64,000 nt of DNA, from NCBI GenBank assembly GCA_964020155.1, contig OZ026567.1, forward strand, positions 1,632,930 through 1,696,929, written 5' to 3'. The DNA is from Chondrilla cf. caribensis. Lineage: Eukaryota; Porifera; Demospongiae; Chondrillida; Chondrillidae. Below the pieces are notes generated by a model. That model was not told where the DNA came from. It was given only the letters and a program-made list of their open reading frames with translations, and made no database searches. A program made the position numbers and the translations under genes. This document shows, one piece after another, positions 30,801 to 42,895 of this stretch. Within the stretch, counting starts at the first letter, position 1. Each line of letters begins with the position of its first letter.

Positions 30801-31870
30801 TATATGTACACATACAAACATGCATTGCACATGCAAGTACTTACACATATGTACGTATGTAATATTTTGGGCACTGTAGTGCATATCCCATATTTCAAGT
30901 ATTGTACAATATTAAAAGTACTCACTTGGACAGTCTGTTGGTACAAATGAACGTACTTAACTTATCACAACAAACAGTATAACAACAGCAATCAACAGAT
31001 CTGTTCAACACCTGGTCAATCCCGGTGTACAACTGGACAGGCCTGGTCAATGTACACTTATGTACACACAGAATGTACATATAATACATATGTACATGTG
31101 TACATATTTATGTACTACAAACATATATGTATATAGATAGTTATGACATGTACTTACATACGTACATTCATCCCTGACTGCTTCTGTCATATTCTGAAAT
31201 GTACTTTCCACTTCACCAATGGACAGTGGAGGGACTTCTGCTGGTGATCCCTGACTGTTTCTGTCAACTGTACTGTCTGTTGTGGTCAATGATGGGGTCT
31301 CTGTAAAGTGGCTATCCATGTCACCAATGGAAAGAGTGTCTGGTGGTCCCTTAACAGTTTGTACAGAGTGGGAGGGGCTGAGGAGAGTGGCATATATATA
31401 TTTATGTACTACAAATATTATGTGTATGTACATGGATATGTATTGTAAACACATACGTATATACGCTCTAATTCCTGCAACCCTTCTTTATGACCCTGAC
31501 CAATACATCCACCTACTGTATACATACGTACACACATACTGTATACATATGTACACACATACTGTACATGTGTACATGTGTAGATACTCTAGTGTGCATA
31601 CGCATTTACATACGTACATAGGCATATACTCTCGTGTGTACGGTTCTTACATCATTGCTAGCCACATACAAGGATGTATTGTATACACACACATGTACAC
31701 AATTACAAAACATTCATTTGTATGTACACAAACATACTGTACACATGTACAAATTACATACATATGTGCACACGTGGACAACATACCTTTTTCAATCTGA
31801 TTTGAGCCAGAGCATGTTTGTGCCTTAATAATGCCTTCTCATCTTGTTCCTGTCTCAGCTTGTCCACTTC
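27809..31870 (-). CDS. Unrecognised partner exon set, unit 1 interval (provisional, probably incomplete)
   Basis: Exon-like segments conserved with unit 2, on the same strand as the NLR genes and lying between them: 31787-31870 (EVDKLRQEQDEKALL, Lys/Gln/Glu-rich, coiled-coil-like), 31158-31349 (twice the motif LSIG[DE]..S.F in a Ser/Thr-rich context), 30546-30620 (ERARAKEIVTCPLP), about 30072-30163, 29427-29676 (Pro/Ser/Thr-rich, ending LQDTGLFGPP), and 27809-27880 (GRYKVVVEWS, ending in a stop). The first three join in phase 0; later joins are unresolved. No start codon exon was identified with confidence. Compared with unit 2, the interval lacks the exon-like blocks 52,032-52,165 and 48,862-49,010. 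I do not recognise the family; these could be several small genes or a decaying gene. Confidence 0.35.
28108..29030 (+). mobile_element. Unit 1-only insertion with long inverted repeats and THAP-like sequence
   Basis: Absent from unit 2. Sequence at about 28,225-28,370 recurs inverted at about 28,590-28,775 (for example 'tacatccaacagcaagactt' on both arms). The left arm reads into a THAP-like finger. The outer borders are approximate. Confidence 0.6.
28283..28540 (+). pseudogene. THAP-type zinc-finger remnant
   Basis: Frame 1 gives HRCAVPGCTSNSK. A one-base shift later the frame continues CFSFHKFPSDAALRRNRAKN and then STRVCTKHF. The C..C ... SFHKFP ... R...N.RR ... S..VC..HF order is the THAP (C2CH) signature of P-element-like transposases and their derivatives. 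The frameshift near 28,333 breaks the finger. It may come from a P-element or Kolobok-type transposon. Confidence 0.6.
30305..30357 (-). pseudogene. tRNA-Phe-like pseudogene lacking the T arm (unit 1)
   Basis: On the minus strand: a 7-8 bp acceptor stem TGCTGAAA...TTTCAGCA, a D arm with TAGCTCAGTCGGGAGAG, and an anticodon loop CTGAAGA (GAA anticodon, Phe). About 20 nt covering the 3' anticodon stem, variable loop and T arm are missing. The same truncated form is at 52,439-52,491. Confidence 0.6.
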
Positions 31871-31879
31871 CTACAGACA

Positions 31880-32926
31880 GCAAACATGTACACATGTTCA
31901 TACACTCCACATTGACACAGATCGGTCGGTCAACCGAGTGGTATCTACTGACACTTAGTCAAACCAAAGAGACAAAACAAAGATCGAGCTAATGCCGTGC
32001 GTATCGCTGTTCGTCACTTTATTCTTCAAACTTGATCATTTCTTAGTATTTGACCGTGTGGAGGACACCGACAAGGAAACAACCAATAATTGTATGATCG
32101 GGAATAACGTAGGGTAACTGGAATACCGTCAATACTCTAATAACACGCACACTTCAACTCACACTGCAACCATCAACTCTGTACACATGGGACTAGGGTT
32201 AGGTGTAAAGGGTCGACGCTGAGTGAGGATTCGGGAACTTTTCAGGTTCTTTAGAACTTGACATCTGGCAACATTGCGTCGGTTATGGACACGTGGCTGA
32301 GTAAGACTATTGCGCAATACCAATAAATCGATAATAATTACTATAAGAAGTTCTCGCTGCTAAAAATGAAATCAAAGCAGAGCTAGCGCTAGCTACAGAT
32401 GTTTTGACATACAATATAAGGTGTCTGTCACGTGCATATGTAGATCATTAATATGGTACATCGAAGTGGAGGAGGACAATAATAATTGACAGACAATAAA
32501 CAGCAATTATTGACTTAATCACGGCCATGCAACTTCGTGAACTAGAATTCGTGCAGTAACCTGCTTGACTGCCTGGTATTGCATGTCAACCCCTATAGCT
32601 GTACATAACACACACGTGCACGTATACATGCACTTGACATGTGTACATGTACGGTAATGCCAGCAAATTTTCATTACATAATAATATTAATAATAATTAA
32701 TATTATTAATATATTATAGATAACATAGTATATTATATAATATTCTTATATTCTTATATATATAGTCAAATATATATTATATATAAATCAGATTCTATGA
32801 TGCAGATCTCCAATATAATCAATGGTACAAAATATTATAATTATTAATCATAACAATAAGATCTAAATATACAAAAATAATATTATTATTGTTATGCAAT
32901 AACACAAACTATAAAACAGGAAATAA
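31880..32926. other. Intergenic stretch between partner exon set and NLR unit 2
   Basis: No supported exon. On the minus strand a short frame near 32,266 begins MSSSKEPEK but is not preserved in frame in unit 1 and has no good donor. The right half is AT-rich with (TA)n near 32,690-32,790. It probably holds the partner set's 5' flank and the NLR 3' flank. Confidence 0.4.
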
Positions 32927-32932
32927 TTTATT
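32927..32932 (-). terminator. Polyadenylation signal AATAAA for NLR unit 2
   Basis: Minus-strand AATAAA about 376 nt after the NLR stop at 33,308. In units 1 and 3 the same position reads AATAGA. Confidence 0.45.
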
Positions 32933-33657
32933 GTATAGTTCTCTACAATAATAGTAGAAAAAGGCAAATTCTCGAACTCCATGTCTCATCAGGATTCCTG
33001 TGTGGATATAATAGACTCAATATAACACTGACAATGTCTACAGTATGAGCAGTGGAGGGGATGTGGGCCAGTCCATGAGACCACACAATGACATAGCACT
33101 AGTGTACTTCATGTGAGGGGACCAGGACTGCATGTAGTGGACAGTACAGATGGGACGCAGGGGGTGGGGGAGGGGTCATCCCTGGGTGCGTGGCAGGAGT
33201 AGGATATTGGGACAAACACAGATATACTACACATACAGATGTACACCACATACAGGTGTACATGGACCTGACAGTAACAAAGTGGATAAGGACTACATAC
33301 ATTGACTTCACTTACACTGTATCCAGGTCTTGTCAACACCCACATTAGAGGACAACCTCTCTCTAACTTCGGGACCTTCAACACGTTCCACAGCATTGAG
33401 TAGGGAGGTCCAGGTTGGGGGAAAACCCTTACACCTTCCACTCCGCAAAATACGCAAAGCCTCTATTCCATCCTTTCCCTCTTGTCGAAGTGAATCAACG
33501 TCTGTGAGAAAGACACCAAGGTTGAGGGGGAGTTCCCACTTTGGAACATCCCTCCAAACAGCTAGCAAACCAATATCCGATGGAGTCTGATCTGTTGGAA
33601 TTATAAGATCATAGATGATCCAGCCATGAATATTAGTTAGAAACACAAGCAACTTAC

Positions 33658-33714
33658 CAAAGTTAAATGACTGTTCTCTGACTAATGAGCTATTATCCAC
33701 ACCATCCTGATCAC
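33658..33714 (-). CDS. Extra linker exon between CARD-like and DEATH exons, unit 2 only
   Basis: A 57 bp exon with acceptor 'cttctctgcag' and donor 'ttg|gtaagt', phase 1 at both ends. It encodes DQDGVDNSSLVREQSFNF. Its start (GTGATCAGGATGG) resembles that of the linker exon at 34,637-34,705 (GTGGTCAAGGTGATG), and both have the 25 bp minisatellite immediately upstream of the acceptor. This suggests duplication of exon plus minisatellite. Confidence 0.6.
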
Positions 33715-35932
33715 CTGCAGAGAAGTACATGTAGTGAGTATGTAGACAAGTACATGTAGTGAGTCTGGGGATAGAGATGTGAACAAATGCATGAATGCAC
33801 ACACTCCACAATGCATTGCACAATACATTCATTAATCCAATACAGGATCTGACCACATTTCAACCCATAAAGACTTACTGGTCGGGAGGTCCAATTCCTC
33901 TTTCATAGCTCTCCCTAGCCCACTCATCCTAGGGTAGCCGGCTATACTCCTCATCACATCACACAGTTTACTGATACTGTCGGGATCGGCATGGTTTTGA
34001 AGGTGGAGGAAAAGCGCCTCATTTCCTTCATCCATGGGACAATGCTTAATGGTATGAGCAACACCTTTAGGAATGACTCTCTTGATTTCCAGTCTTGATA
34101 CAATAGCATGTGACTCGACATCATTTAGAAACCTTTCACTGAACTTGTCCATGAAAGCCTCAGAGTCAAATTGCCCACCTGCACACAAGAAGGGAACACT
34201 CATAACTTGTCTCAAAGAAGCAAACTACAGCTCCCAACACTCCACTACACTCACTCTACCTGTACAAGAACTAACAAGAACAGGACAGATTGGAATACAT
34301 ACATGTAACACAGACTATGAATATAGTTAAAGACCTCTTCAGCCTATAACATGTCATTCTTACCCTACTAACTGGTCCTACAGAGTGAAGCTACACAATC
34401 TGACACTCAATGAGATGTTGGAACACGATGTTGGGTGGTCTAGGGAGTGGGACTAAAATGGCTGTCAGATCATATATAGAGGTTTGTACAGTATACACAA
34501 TCTAATGTGAGGTTGAGGCTAATGGTAATTAAGGTCAACCATGATGGTGGGTGTGTGGGTGTGATACAGTTGACATCTTACAATAGTAACTAACAATTGT
34601 AGTTCTGGACCATCTGTCCAGAGTCTGTTAGCTCACCATAGACTGAGGGTTGATCATTGACTGGTGCTATCTTAGGATCAGTAGAAATACCATCACCTTG
34701 ACCACCTGTAGAAAAGTACATGTAGTGAGTATGTAGACAAGTACATGTAGTGAGTATGTAAACAAGTGCATGTAGTGAGTATGCAGACAAGTACATGTAG
34801 TGAGTATGTAAACAAGTACATGTAGTGACATATCCACGTACACATACTGAAATACGACAACACACAGACATGAAGGCATACATGCAGGCACACATACTCA
34901 TGTACATACATACTCACACTGTACAGCATAATACATGGTTACATACTGAACCCAGTGTGCAGACATTGCACTAGATTGAGTACAAGTGAGTGGATTAGAC
35001 TTATTGGTGGACATGATAGAAGTACTGGAACGTAAGATGTGAAGATCTTACAATGGTTGATCAAATGTGAAAGAGGTTACTCAAGGAGTCCTACAGACTA
35101 CAATGTCCTCTCATATTGTGACATACAACATACCTGGTGGGTCGTGAGGAGATGGGTGATTGACTGGAACAACTTCAGAGGAGGACTTCTCAGAGGTCAG
35201 TGAACTTTCTACATTCTCTGAAGAGAAACACACAATAACATGGTCAACAACAACATTGTCAATACATTAACACACACAACTCACCAATTGAAGCATGAGG
35301 ACGTGATATAAAGTAAGTGTCAAGACCCCTCTCTACAACCTCAAACTGCTTCACATGTTCCTGATCAAGTTGTGAAATAAGATGATCTTTGTTCAGTATG
35401 TTACTCTGTCCTTTCAAAACAAAGTTGACATCATTGTTGTTGGCAGCAATTCCTCTCATCACAGCACCCAAAAGATTATAACATGATTGTGGGATGTTAT
35501 TATACTAATTAGAGAACCATATAATGATACATCATAACAAAAAATAATCAGTTATGAACAACTGCAAACCTACCCTAAAATCAAGGTCCACTTTCTTCAA
35601 AGTTAATTTAGACCATACATCTTCCACTCTTCTAACAACATCGTCATCAACATAATCACGAGATTCCACAAGCTAACAGAATAAACAATAAGTCATCAGT
35701 GTAAACCTTGAGTGAATAATACATGAGGCATAATATAGAAGTAAACACACACAAATATATTCACTTAGTCATGGAGAACAAGTGGGCTGAATATGTAATA
35801 CTTTATCCTATGCAAAGATGTGCTTATCCCCTATACAATGTACAATTGTACAATGTACAATTCACACACACACGCACGCACGCACGCACGCATGCACACA
35901 CACACACATTATTGGTATATGTCACACATATA

Positions 35933-36539
35933 CAGTGGGACCCCTATAATCCGGCCCCCTGAAATACGGACACCGCGCTAAAACAGACGCATAATCTTGG
36001 AACCAACTTATTCCGTATTGTAATGTATGTAAAATGCCTCCTGAAAAACGGACTTTCGTTATTCCGTAAAACGGACGGGAAAATATGAACCAGTGTATAC
36101 AAATCAGTAGTAAATTATACACAATAAAACGGACAAATCAAAGTTTCTGAGGCTGTAAGATTTTCTCCAGTTTGTCCACCGATACCTTTGGTCCTGACAA
36201 TCCATACGTGCAGGGGATTTCAAGGTGAAAATGCGATCATTAGGGAGTATCCGTTACGAAGACAATTTGGATTGTACCGTATTAGCTCATGTCTCTAAGA
36301 AATTTGAGGTTTAGTTCGAAGATGAAGTATCTAGAACTCTTACAACTAGACAAATTTCGTATTCCTCCCTATACGCAACGTGTCTTTTTGCCACCCAATA
36401 TGGCTGCCGAGTTACGCCCCCGTGTTGTGCATGGCCATTAATTTCAATCCAAAGTACATAACCCCTGAAATAAGGACACCCCTATAATAAGGACATGAAA
36501 AGACTGACCCAAGGTGTCCTGATTACAGGGGTCCCACTG
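35933..36539. mobile_element. Pogo-like element, 607 bp, unit 2 only
   Basis: Ends CAGTGGGACCCCTATAATCC and inverse (...ACAGGGGTCCCACTG), TA on both sides. It is inserted in the intron between exons 37460-37611 and 35574-35672, within about 20 bp of the site hit by the 14,265 MITE in unit 1. Unit 3 shows the empty site near 58,925. Confidence 0.85.
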
Positions 36540-38075
36540 TACACATAAACAAATAATATTATAGAATGTACATCATACAAAATTAACAAATTTAAATGAT
36601 TATAAGTGTACTTTAACAGTACATAGAAGTAGTACATGGTAGAAGCTAGAAGTTGAATCAACATGCATAATGTCATACGCATACCTCAAAGACATATGCA
36701 TGGCATGTACACGTATACTCTGAGACCTTCCAAATTTTCACCATTTCATTGAATAAAATGTACAAAATGAATACTGATTGAAGTTTGATCCCAGCTCCAA
36801 GGTCTACACCTCAGAAGAGGAAACCATCACCGGCTTGTATCCTACAAACAATTGTACATATGCAGCACCAAATGGTGTGCAATGAACTATCTATGAGCTA
36901 CGGTTGAGTATAATATTATGGGACAAGTGTGACGATTTCAGTGATAACAGCACTAATGACGTTCTCATGTTGTAATGTTTATTGAATGCATGTGTCATTG
37001 TTATGATGTTTGCCTTTGAGACAGGTATTGAAGATCAACTAATTGACATCAGTTACCTGCTGTGCACATATCAAAGGAAGTGTGCACATCATGACATATA
37101 TAAGTGCACACTTTCCTTCTGATACGCCAACTCAACAAGATACAAGAACATGTACATACACAGTGTCACACACAATATACACAAACATAGACACATACAT
37201 GCACATGTACACATATGCAAAAGTACACTCGTGGAAACATACACACGTGTTTGCTTACAAACCTACATACACTCACCTTCAGCATACACACACCCACACA
37301 CATCAATGTACAAACGTTGACACATTACATCACATCACAAAACACAACCAAAGATCATTCTATTGTCAGATACATAGCAGACAAGCACACATGTCATGTA
37401 AAAGTACATATACACACTCAACCACATGAACACATGGTTCCAGTAGAATGTACACTCACTGTGTAAATTGTCAAACTGAGTTCTTCCATTCGATCAGCAT
37501 GGGGTACTCTACTGAACAACACTCCCCAGTCAGCTGGGGTTAGTGTTAGCACAAGGTGACACACAGGTCTAGACATTGGACCATCTATGATGAGTTGACA
37601 CCAATTGTCACCTGTACAGAGTGGAACCAAACACTATACTGTAGTACCAGTGGAAACTTTTATATTAAATTATTGAGTACAAGGTTAAAAGTAGAGTGAG
37701 CAGAATAGGTATAGTGTGTACTGTACCACTCAGTCAGACATGGGATTGGAATGGTTTGTATCATGGAGAAAATATCCACACCTGACTGTGTGCACACAAT
37801 TGGGATCAAATAATCAGTTTTGTTATGCTTCTCATCAATAAATGGTGTCATTGAACATCTGTGAGGGGAACTAGCATTACACAATCTAAACATACGTAGC
37901 TACATACAAGTCTCACCTAGTAGTGAACGAAGATGTGACAGATGTGTGTAGTTACTGTCCAACCTCAAATGAGTAATGTGGTCACTGTGTGTCAAAGTCT
38001 CCAATAGAGAGAGAAAACGTTCTTTTGACCCACCCTACCAGTGTGCAAGGATAATACAAAATAACAAGTCAGAAC

Positions 38076-38785
38076 TTCAAGTACGTAATACCACAAATTG
38101 AATATAATTATAGTGCACATACTGAATGTAGCTGAGATATAACATGACCACATGTATAATGTCATGTATGTCATACATAATATGACCTAGTCTAGCCTCT
38201 AGACACAAGTTATCATTTCCATGTGTGGGCAGAGCAAGAAGTAAGGTCCAACAATTATTTTCATTTTCATGCACTATCCCCACTGGAAGGTGGTTATTGG
38301 AGATGATACGGCTTATGATGATTTTGGTACTCATAGGGGAAGGTGCAATCTTCCAAGATGACCTTGGTAAGTGAACAAAGACAGATATGTCACAGGTATT
38401 CAATTCACACCACTTGAAGACAACATGCTGTGTCTACACTGCCATTGAAGTGCCTAGTCTTGTGTGCATCAGACTCATTCTCATCCCCAATTTTGAATTG
38501 GGACTTCGTCTCGATGAGAATAGGTCTGGTCTCATCAGGTAGCTATGTATTTCTGTACTGGAAGTCTACAATAACAAACAACAATCACATTGCATATCAT
38601 CACATTTCAAGGTGGTAAATTTCCTCATGCACAACATGTGATCTCTTGGGAGAGACCTGTTGGTTATGTGTATCAAAACTATATTTGGCTTGAGGTGCCC
38701 ATGTACAGGAGTGAGAGGTTGGGGCTAGCTAGACTAAATGTGACCTTGAGCTTACAGACATACACACTGCTTGGCCACCACAGAC
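38076..38785. other. Intronic block shared by units 2 and 3, absent from unit 1
   Basis: About 0.7 kb that starts after 'acaagtcagaac' in units 2 and 3 (60,896-61,490), while unit 1 runs on with other sequence at 15,894. It contains an imperfect hairpin at about 38,450-38,545 ('cagactcattctcatc' against its inverse). No coding content recognised. Confidence 0.55.
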
Positions 38786-40525
38786 AAGCAACACATAATG
38801 CATGTGCACATGAAGACACATGTGCTTAGCTTCAGGAAGGGGTAAAACAGGAAGTGATGTAATCGGAAATGTATTTTGTTGGAAAGCTTCACATTGCTGC
38901 AGACGACCATGAAAGACCAAATGTACAGTGAAGCAACATAGAACAAACTGTGTTTAATATACATACATGCTACCAACTAACCAAAGGTTACACCCAAAGA
39001 TAGGACATGAACAATGCAGCTCAGAATCCCTATTCACATACGTACTAACCTCAAAGTTGATCCCAAGTTCTGATATGTTCCTGTTCCTGGAGACTCCTTT
39101 CACTATCGACAGCATAAGATCTGAAGTCTATAAACATACAACAATATCACAATACAAGATGGTATGAGGTCCAGTACACCTTAGAGATTACTCCTCACCT
39201 TTTCTCCACATCCAACATCAACCTTGACAAGCTGGCCACTTGTGGCTACGGCCTCCTCTATTACAGATAGTTCAGTAGAGGAAATGTCCTCTCTATAAAG
39301 GCTGGTGGTAACCTATTGTAAGAATGCACAAAAATAATCATGATCACTCAATACGTACTGTTACAGTATTATATGTTGTACTGTCTACAGTCTTACTTCT
39401 GTCAATGACATGCCAACATTCAGTTCCTTTAATGTTTTGGCATCCTTCAATCCTGAAAGAACAGCACACCACTGTCTAGGGGTTAACTTCATCCTCACCA
39501 AACACTTTTCACGTGGAATTAACAGGGACTTCAGAGAGTTGTCTGGTATATCTGTGCATGATTGTTATCATTTTAAAACTGAAACTGAAACAAATACACA
39601 TGGAATGGTTTATTCTTGACTCACCAGAATATCTGTACTTTTCCAACCGAAAAATAAAACAGGTGATGTTCTTAAGAGTCTCATTCGTACAAAGGCGTTC
39701 AATGAATGAGGTTGGTGGGAGATTAATACTACTGAAATCATCACCAATCTCAAATGACCTCAAACTTCTGTTAGCTTTCACCTCATGATCAATTCTTCTC
39801 CAATCTTTTTCGCTATACTCCACTCTCTACAGCAATACATGTATCACTAGATGTACATAACAGAATAGTCTGGTGTACATCAAACTTTATTCCTTTTTTT
39901 CATTTATTGTCGTAAAAGGGTTTAGAGACTTTGATAATATGAAGGTGTTGTGAGGGGTGGAGTCAAACTGATATTCAGTAAAATGGTGATGAGTCATTAC
40001 CTGACCAATGAAATGGACAATTGTCTACAGTTGAACAGCACTTAGGAGGTTTCAGTGCATGGTGATTGGCAACAGCGATATTCCTGTTGAAATACTGAGA
40101 CTTGATACACAACAACTGTTCTGATAAAGATGAAGACTCAAGGCTGGACATTACACCACTGTTGAACTATTGAATAGCAATGTGACTAGGTGCATTGTGA
40201 CTGAGAATGAACTGCATTTCAATGTGTACATATGTATCAAGTTGGAGTATATTCGATTGGTTTAATGCCATTTTTTTCAAGTAATATTCCTTGCTTAGTG
40301 ACAGAGTATTCATAACAATTGACAATATTTTCATAACAATTAACAACCCTGGCTCACAGCAATACAGTGTAGAGTTGAGTTTGAATACAAGCAGAGCTGC
40401 TCTATTTTGAAATTACCACTCAACTCCTCTTGCTCATCTTCTGACTCTTGTTTGGGATGGTTGTGTGTGTTTGAACAGGAGTTGAGGAGAGTCAGGGATT
40501 GTAGAGTCTTATCCACCTGTACCCT

Positions 40526-40528
40526 CTA
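40526..40528 (-). other. In-frame stop codon in LRR exon, unit 2
   Basis: Minus-strand TAG in codon 19 of exon 40358-40582. Unit 1 has TTG (Leu) at the same place. Surrounding codons are conserved, so a single base change explains it. Confidence 0.85.
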
Positions 40529-41148
40529 GGAGGGCAAGTAGGGTGTAAAACCCATCTCAAACAAACTTGGACTAAGTGACATCTCAAAAGAGATCTAGGA
40601 TTATAAGTGGTTGTTATGTTGGGACAGAAATAATAGAGACAATCTACCATACAAGACTACATAACATTATAGTGATTTGAATATGTTACACTCCTATAAA
40701 TGCAAATATACAGATCAACACACCTCAGGAAAAAAGCAAAGCACCACCTCCTCAACTCTTCCTGAGAGCACAGCCAGTACTGTATCCACAGGTGCATCAC
40801 ATAACTTGATGGCCTTCAAGTTATGTGATGTTTTGAAACTTCTTTCAAATATTTCCCAATCTGTCAAACACAAAATTAAGAATATAGCACTTGCTGTATA
40901 CAGTCCACTACAACAGAATGTGGAACAGCTCATTGACATGTAGAAATATAGGAAACTTGGGACACAGTTCACTGGTAAACATGTAAAGCCTCAATATTTT
41001 CCAATCAGGAGTTGCGAATAGCAGGTTTCCACTGTAGCTACAATAGAATGTAGTCTTGTGCACAACTTGTACAAGTTTATATCATGCAATACCAGACTCA
41101 AGATTACAGACATACAATACAGTAGTATTATAACCACACACCACCTAC

Positions 41149-42895
41149 CATTTGGGTGGAAATCAGACAATTCTAACTTTCTCAGATTCTTGTGCACAAA
41201 CACAGTGCTGGCCAGGTTGTCCACACCAAGTGGATGCATCTCATCACCCCACAGTGATAGGGTTTCAAGTGTGGGGTGGTTCTGGACTGCAGACTGGACA
41301 ACATGTAAAATGTAAGGGGACCTCATACTAAAACTGATAGAGTTCTTCAATAGTGTTGGAAGAACCCTAGCAGATACTGAGGGGTTGTTGGCTTCAAAGA
41401 GTGAAGTCATCACAACCTCGTCATCGACATCAGTAGGAACACCGGCATCTCGGGCACGCGGTGATAAACTTGACAGACTGAGACTAGTCAAGTCTACCCA
41501 TTTCAGTCTGGTGATTCCACAGTAGGTCTTCCAGACCTCGGCCATCTCTGGACGTCCAAACTCACTTTCCCAGATTCTCCTTTGATCGGTCTCGCTCTGT
41601 TTGGCAATGTGGATTGCAGCTAATGTTTCCTGTACCGTTTTGTGGTTGAATTGATAGAGATGTCCAGCAGATGGGGCTGTCTTGTCCACACGCTCAGAGA
41701 ACAGGAGGTTGTAGATGCTGCCTCGCTTGTCCAAATGCTCCTTCACATCTTTCAAGTCGTCCTCAGTGAGAATCAGACGCTGACCATTGTTGTCGCTGCA
41801 GCAGTTGTATGCTACCTCGCAGAGGGCATAGAATCCAGGAAATAGATCAATTGGGACATTCAGTACATCCTGGATCGGAGCACCAGTGACCTGAGATGTC
41901 CAGACCAGGTATTCCACCAACTGGTGACAGATGTAGGCTGAGAAAATGCCGCTTACCGTCTCGGGAAGAGGGGCACTCCCGAGGTGATCCTGGACCTTGC
42001 AGACAATTTTCAAAACCATGGGAATACGGCACATCCCACGAACTACAGAAAGACTGTTCAGCCTTTGAATGACCTCCTTTGATTGACGCTCTGCTTCTTT
42101 CTTATCGGCTCGATACGCTTCTTGGAAATATTGCTGGATGTACTGGTCAATGTCCGTGTCAGTGAATCCAAGAATTTCAACATGACGATGGGGTCGTTTC
42201 ATCAGAGAAAGGAGATCTGGACATTGGGAAGGTCGAGTGGTGACAAACACATCACATTCACTGAGGAAGCGCTCCTCGACTGATAGGAGATCACTTAGGA
42301 AAGGGGATTTCCCAAGATGCTCTGCAACCTCATCAAACCCATCCAGAATGAGGGTGACACCTTCCCCTTCATTTTCACAGATTTTCTCACACAATTGTGC
42401 AGTGTCGGAAGCTCCCGACCTTCCCAGGAGGAACTGGAGACCATCACCTTCTTGGGCATTTTCAAATACTTTATCGATGTCTCCCTTGGCATCACTGAGC
42501 AACACCTTTAGCTTGCGGAGCTCTACCAGTAGCACCAGACGATACTGGTTGGGGAGAGCTTGGGAGTACAGGTCTTGGCATAGTTTACGTGACAGTGTTG
42601 TCTTGCCACACCCAGGTGCACCGCTGATGATCACGCGCTTTCCTGAAGTGACTTTGTCGCAGTTGAGAATGTCCTTGTATTCCACCTTCTCTGCCTTTTT
42701 GTAGTACCCGTCTATGCCGTGGATGGTGGCATCCAGGAACTCGGTGATATCTTTACCCCGCTTGGCTCCATAACGGCGACGCTCTACTGTGGCTAAATGA
42801 TTGAATTTTACATCTGACGTTGAGGTATCCTCAGTGTATACCGTAGGCAGGCGACTGTAGAATCGATTCAATTTTTCATACCAACGATCGTACAC
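41149..42895 (-). CDS. NACHT exon of NLR, unit 2
   Basis: A 1,747 bp open exon, one codon longer than in unit 1 (in an EGDGLQF segment). Walker A GAPGCGKTTLS, Walker B LILDGFDEVAEH and VTTRPSQC are all intact. Most differences from unit 1 are conservative, so the exon itself shows no decay despite the lesions elsewhere in this copy. Confidence 0.9.

Larger units (their letters stand above)
9632..31834. repeat. Segmental duplication unit 1 (about 22.2 kb)
   Basis: Aligns with unit 2: for example 'ttgttcctgtctcagcttgt' lies at 9,641 and 31,844, the NACHT exon at 18,282 and 41,149, and the DEATH exon at 11,072 and 33,308. It carries one complete NLR gene and part of the partner exon set. Unit-specific insertions are listed separately. 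Confidence 0.9.

Noticed and set aside
32226..32275. Minus-strand MSSSKEPEK frame as a possible first exon of the partner set
   Set aside because: A one-base difference in unit 1 changes the frame and no consensus donor keeps phase with the next exon.
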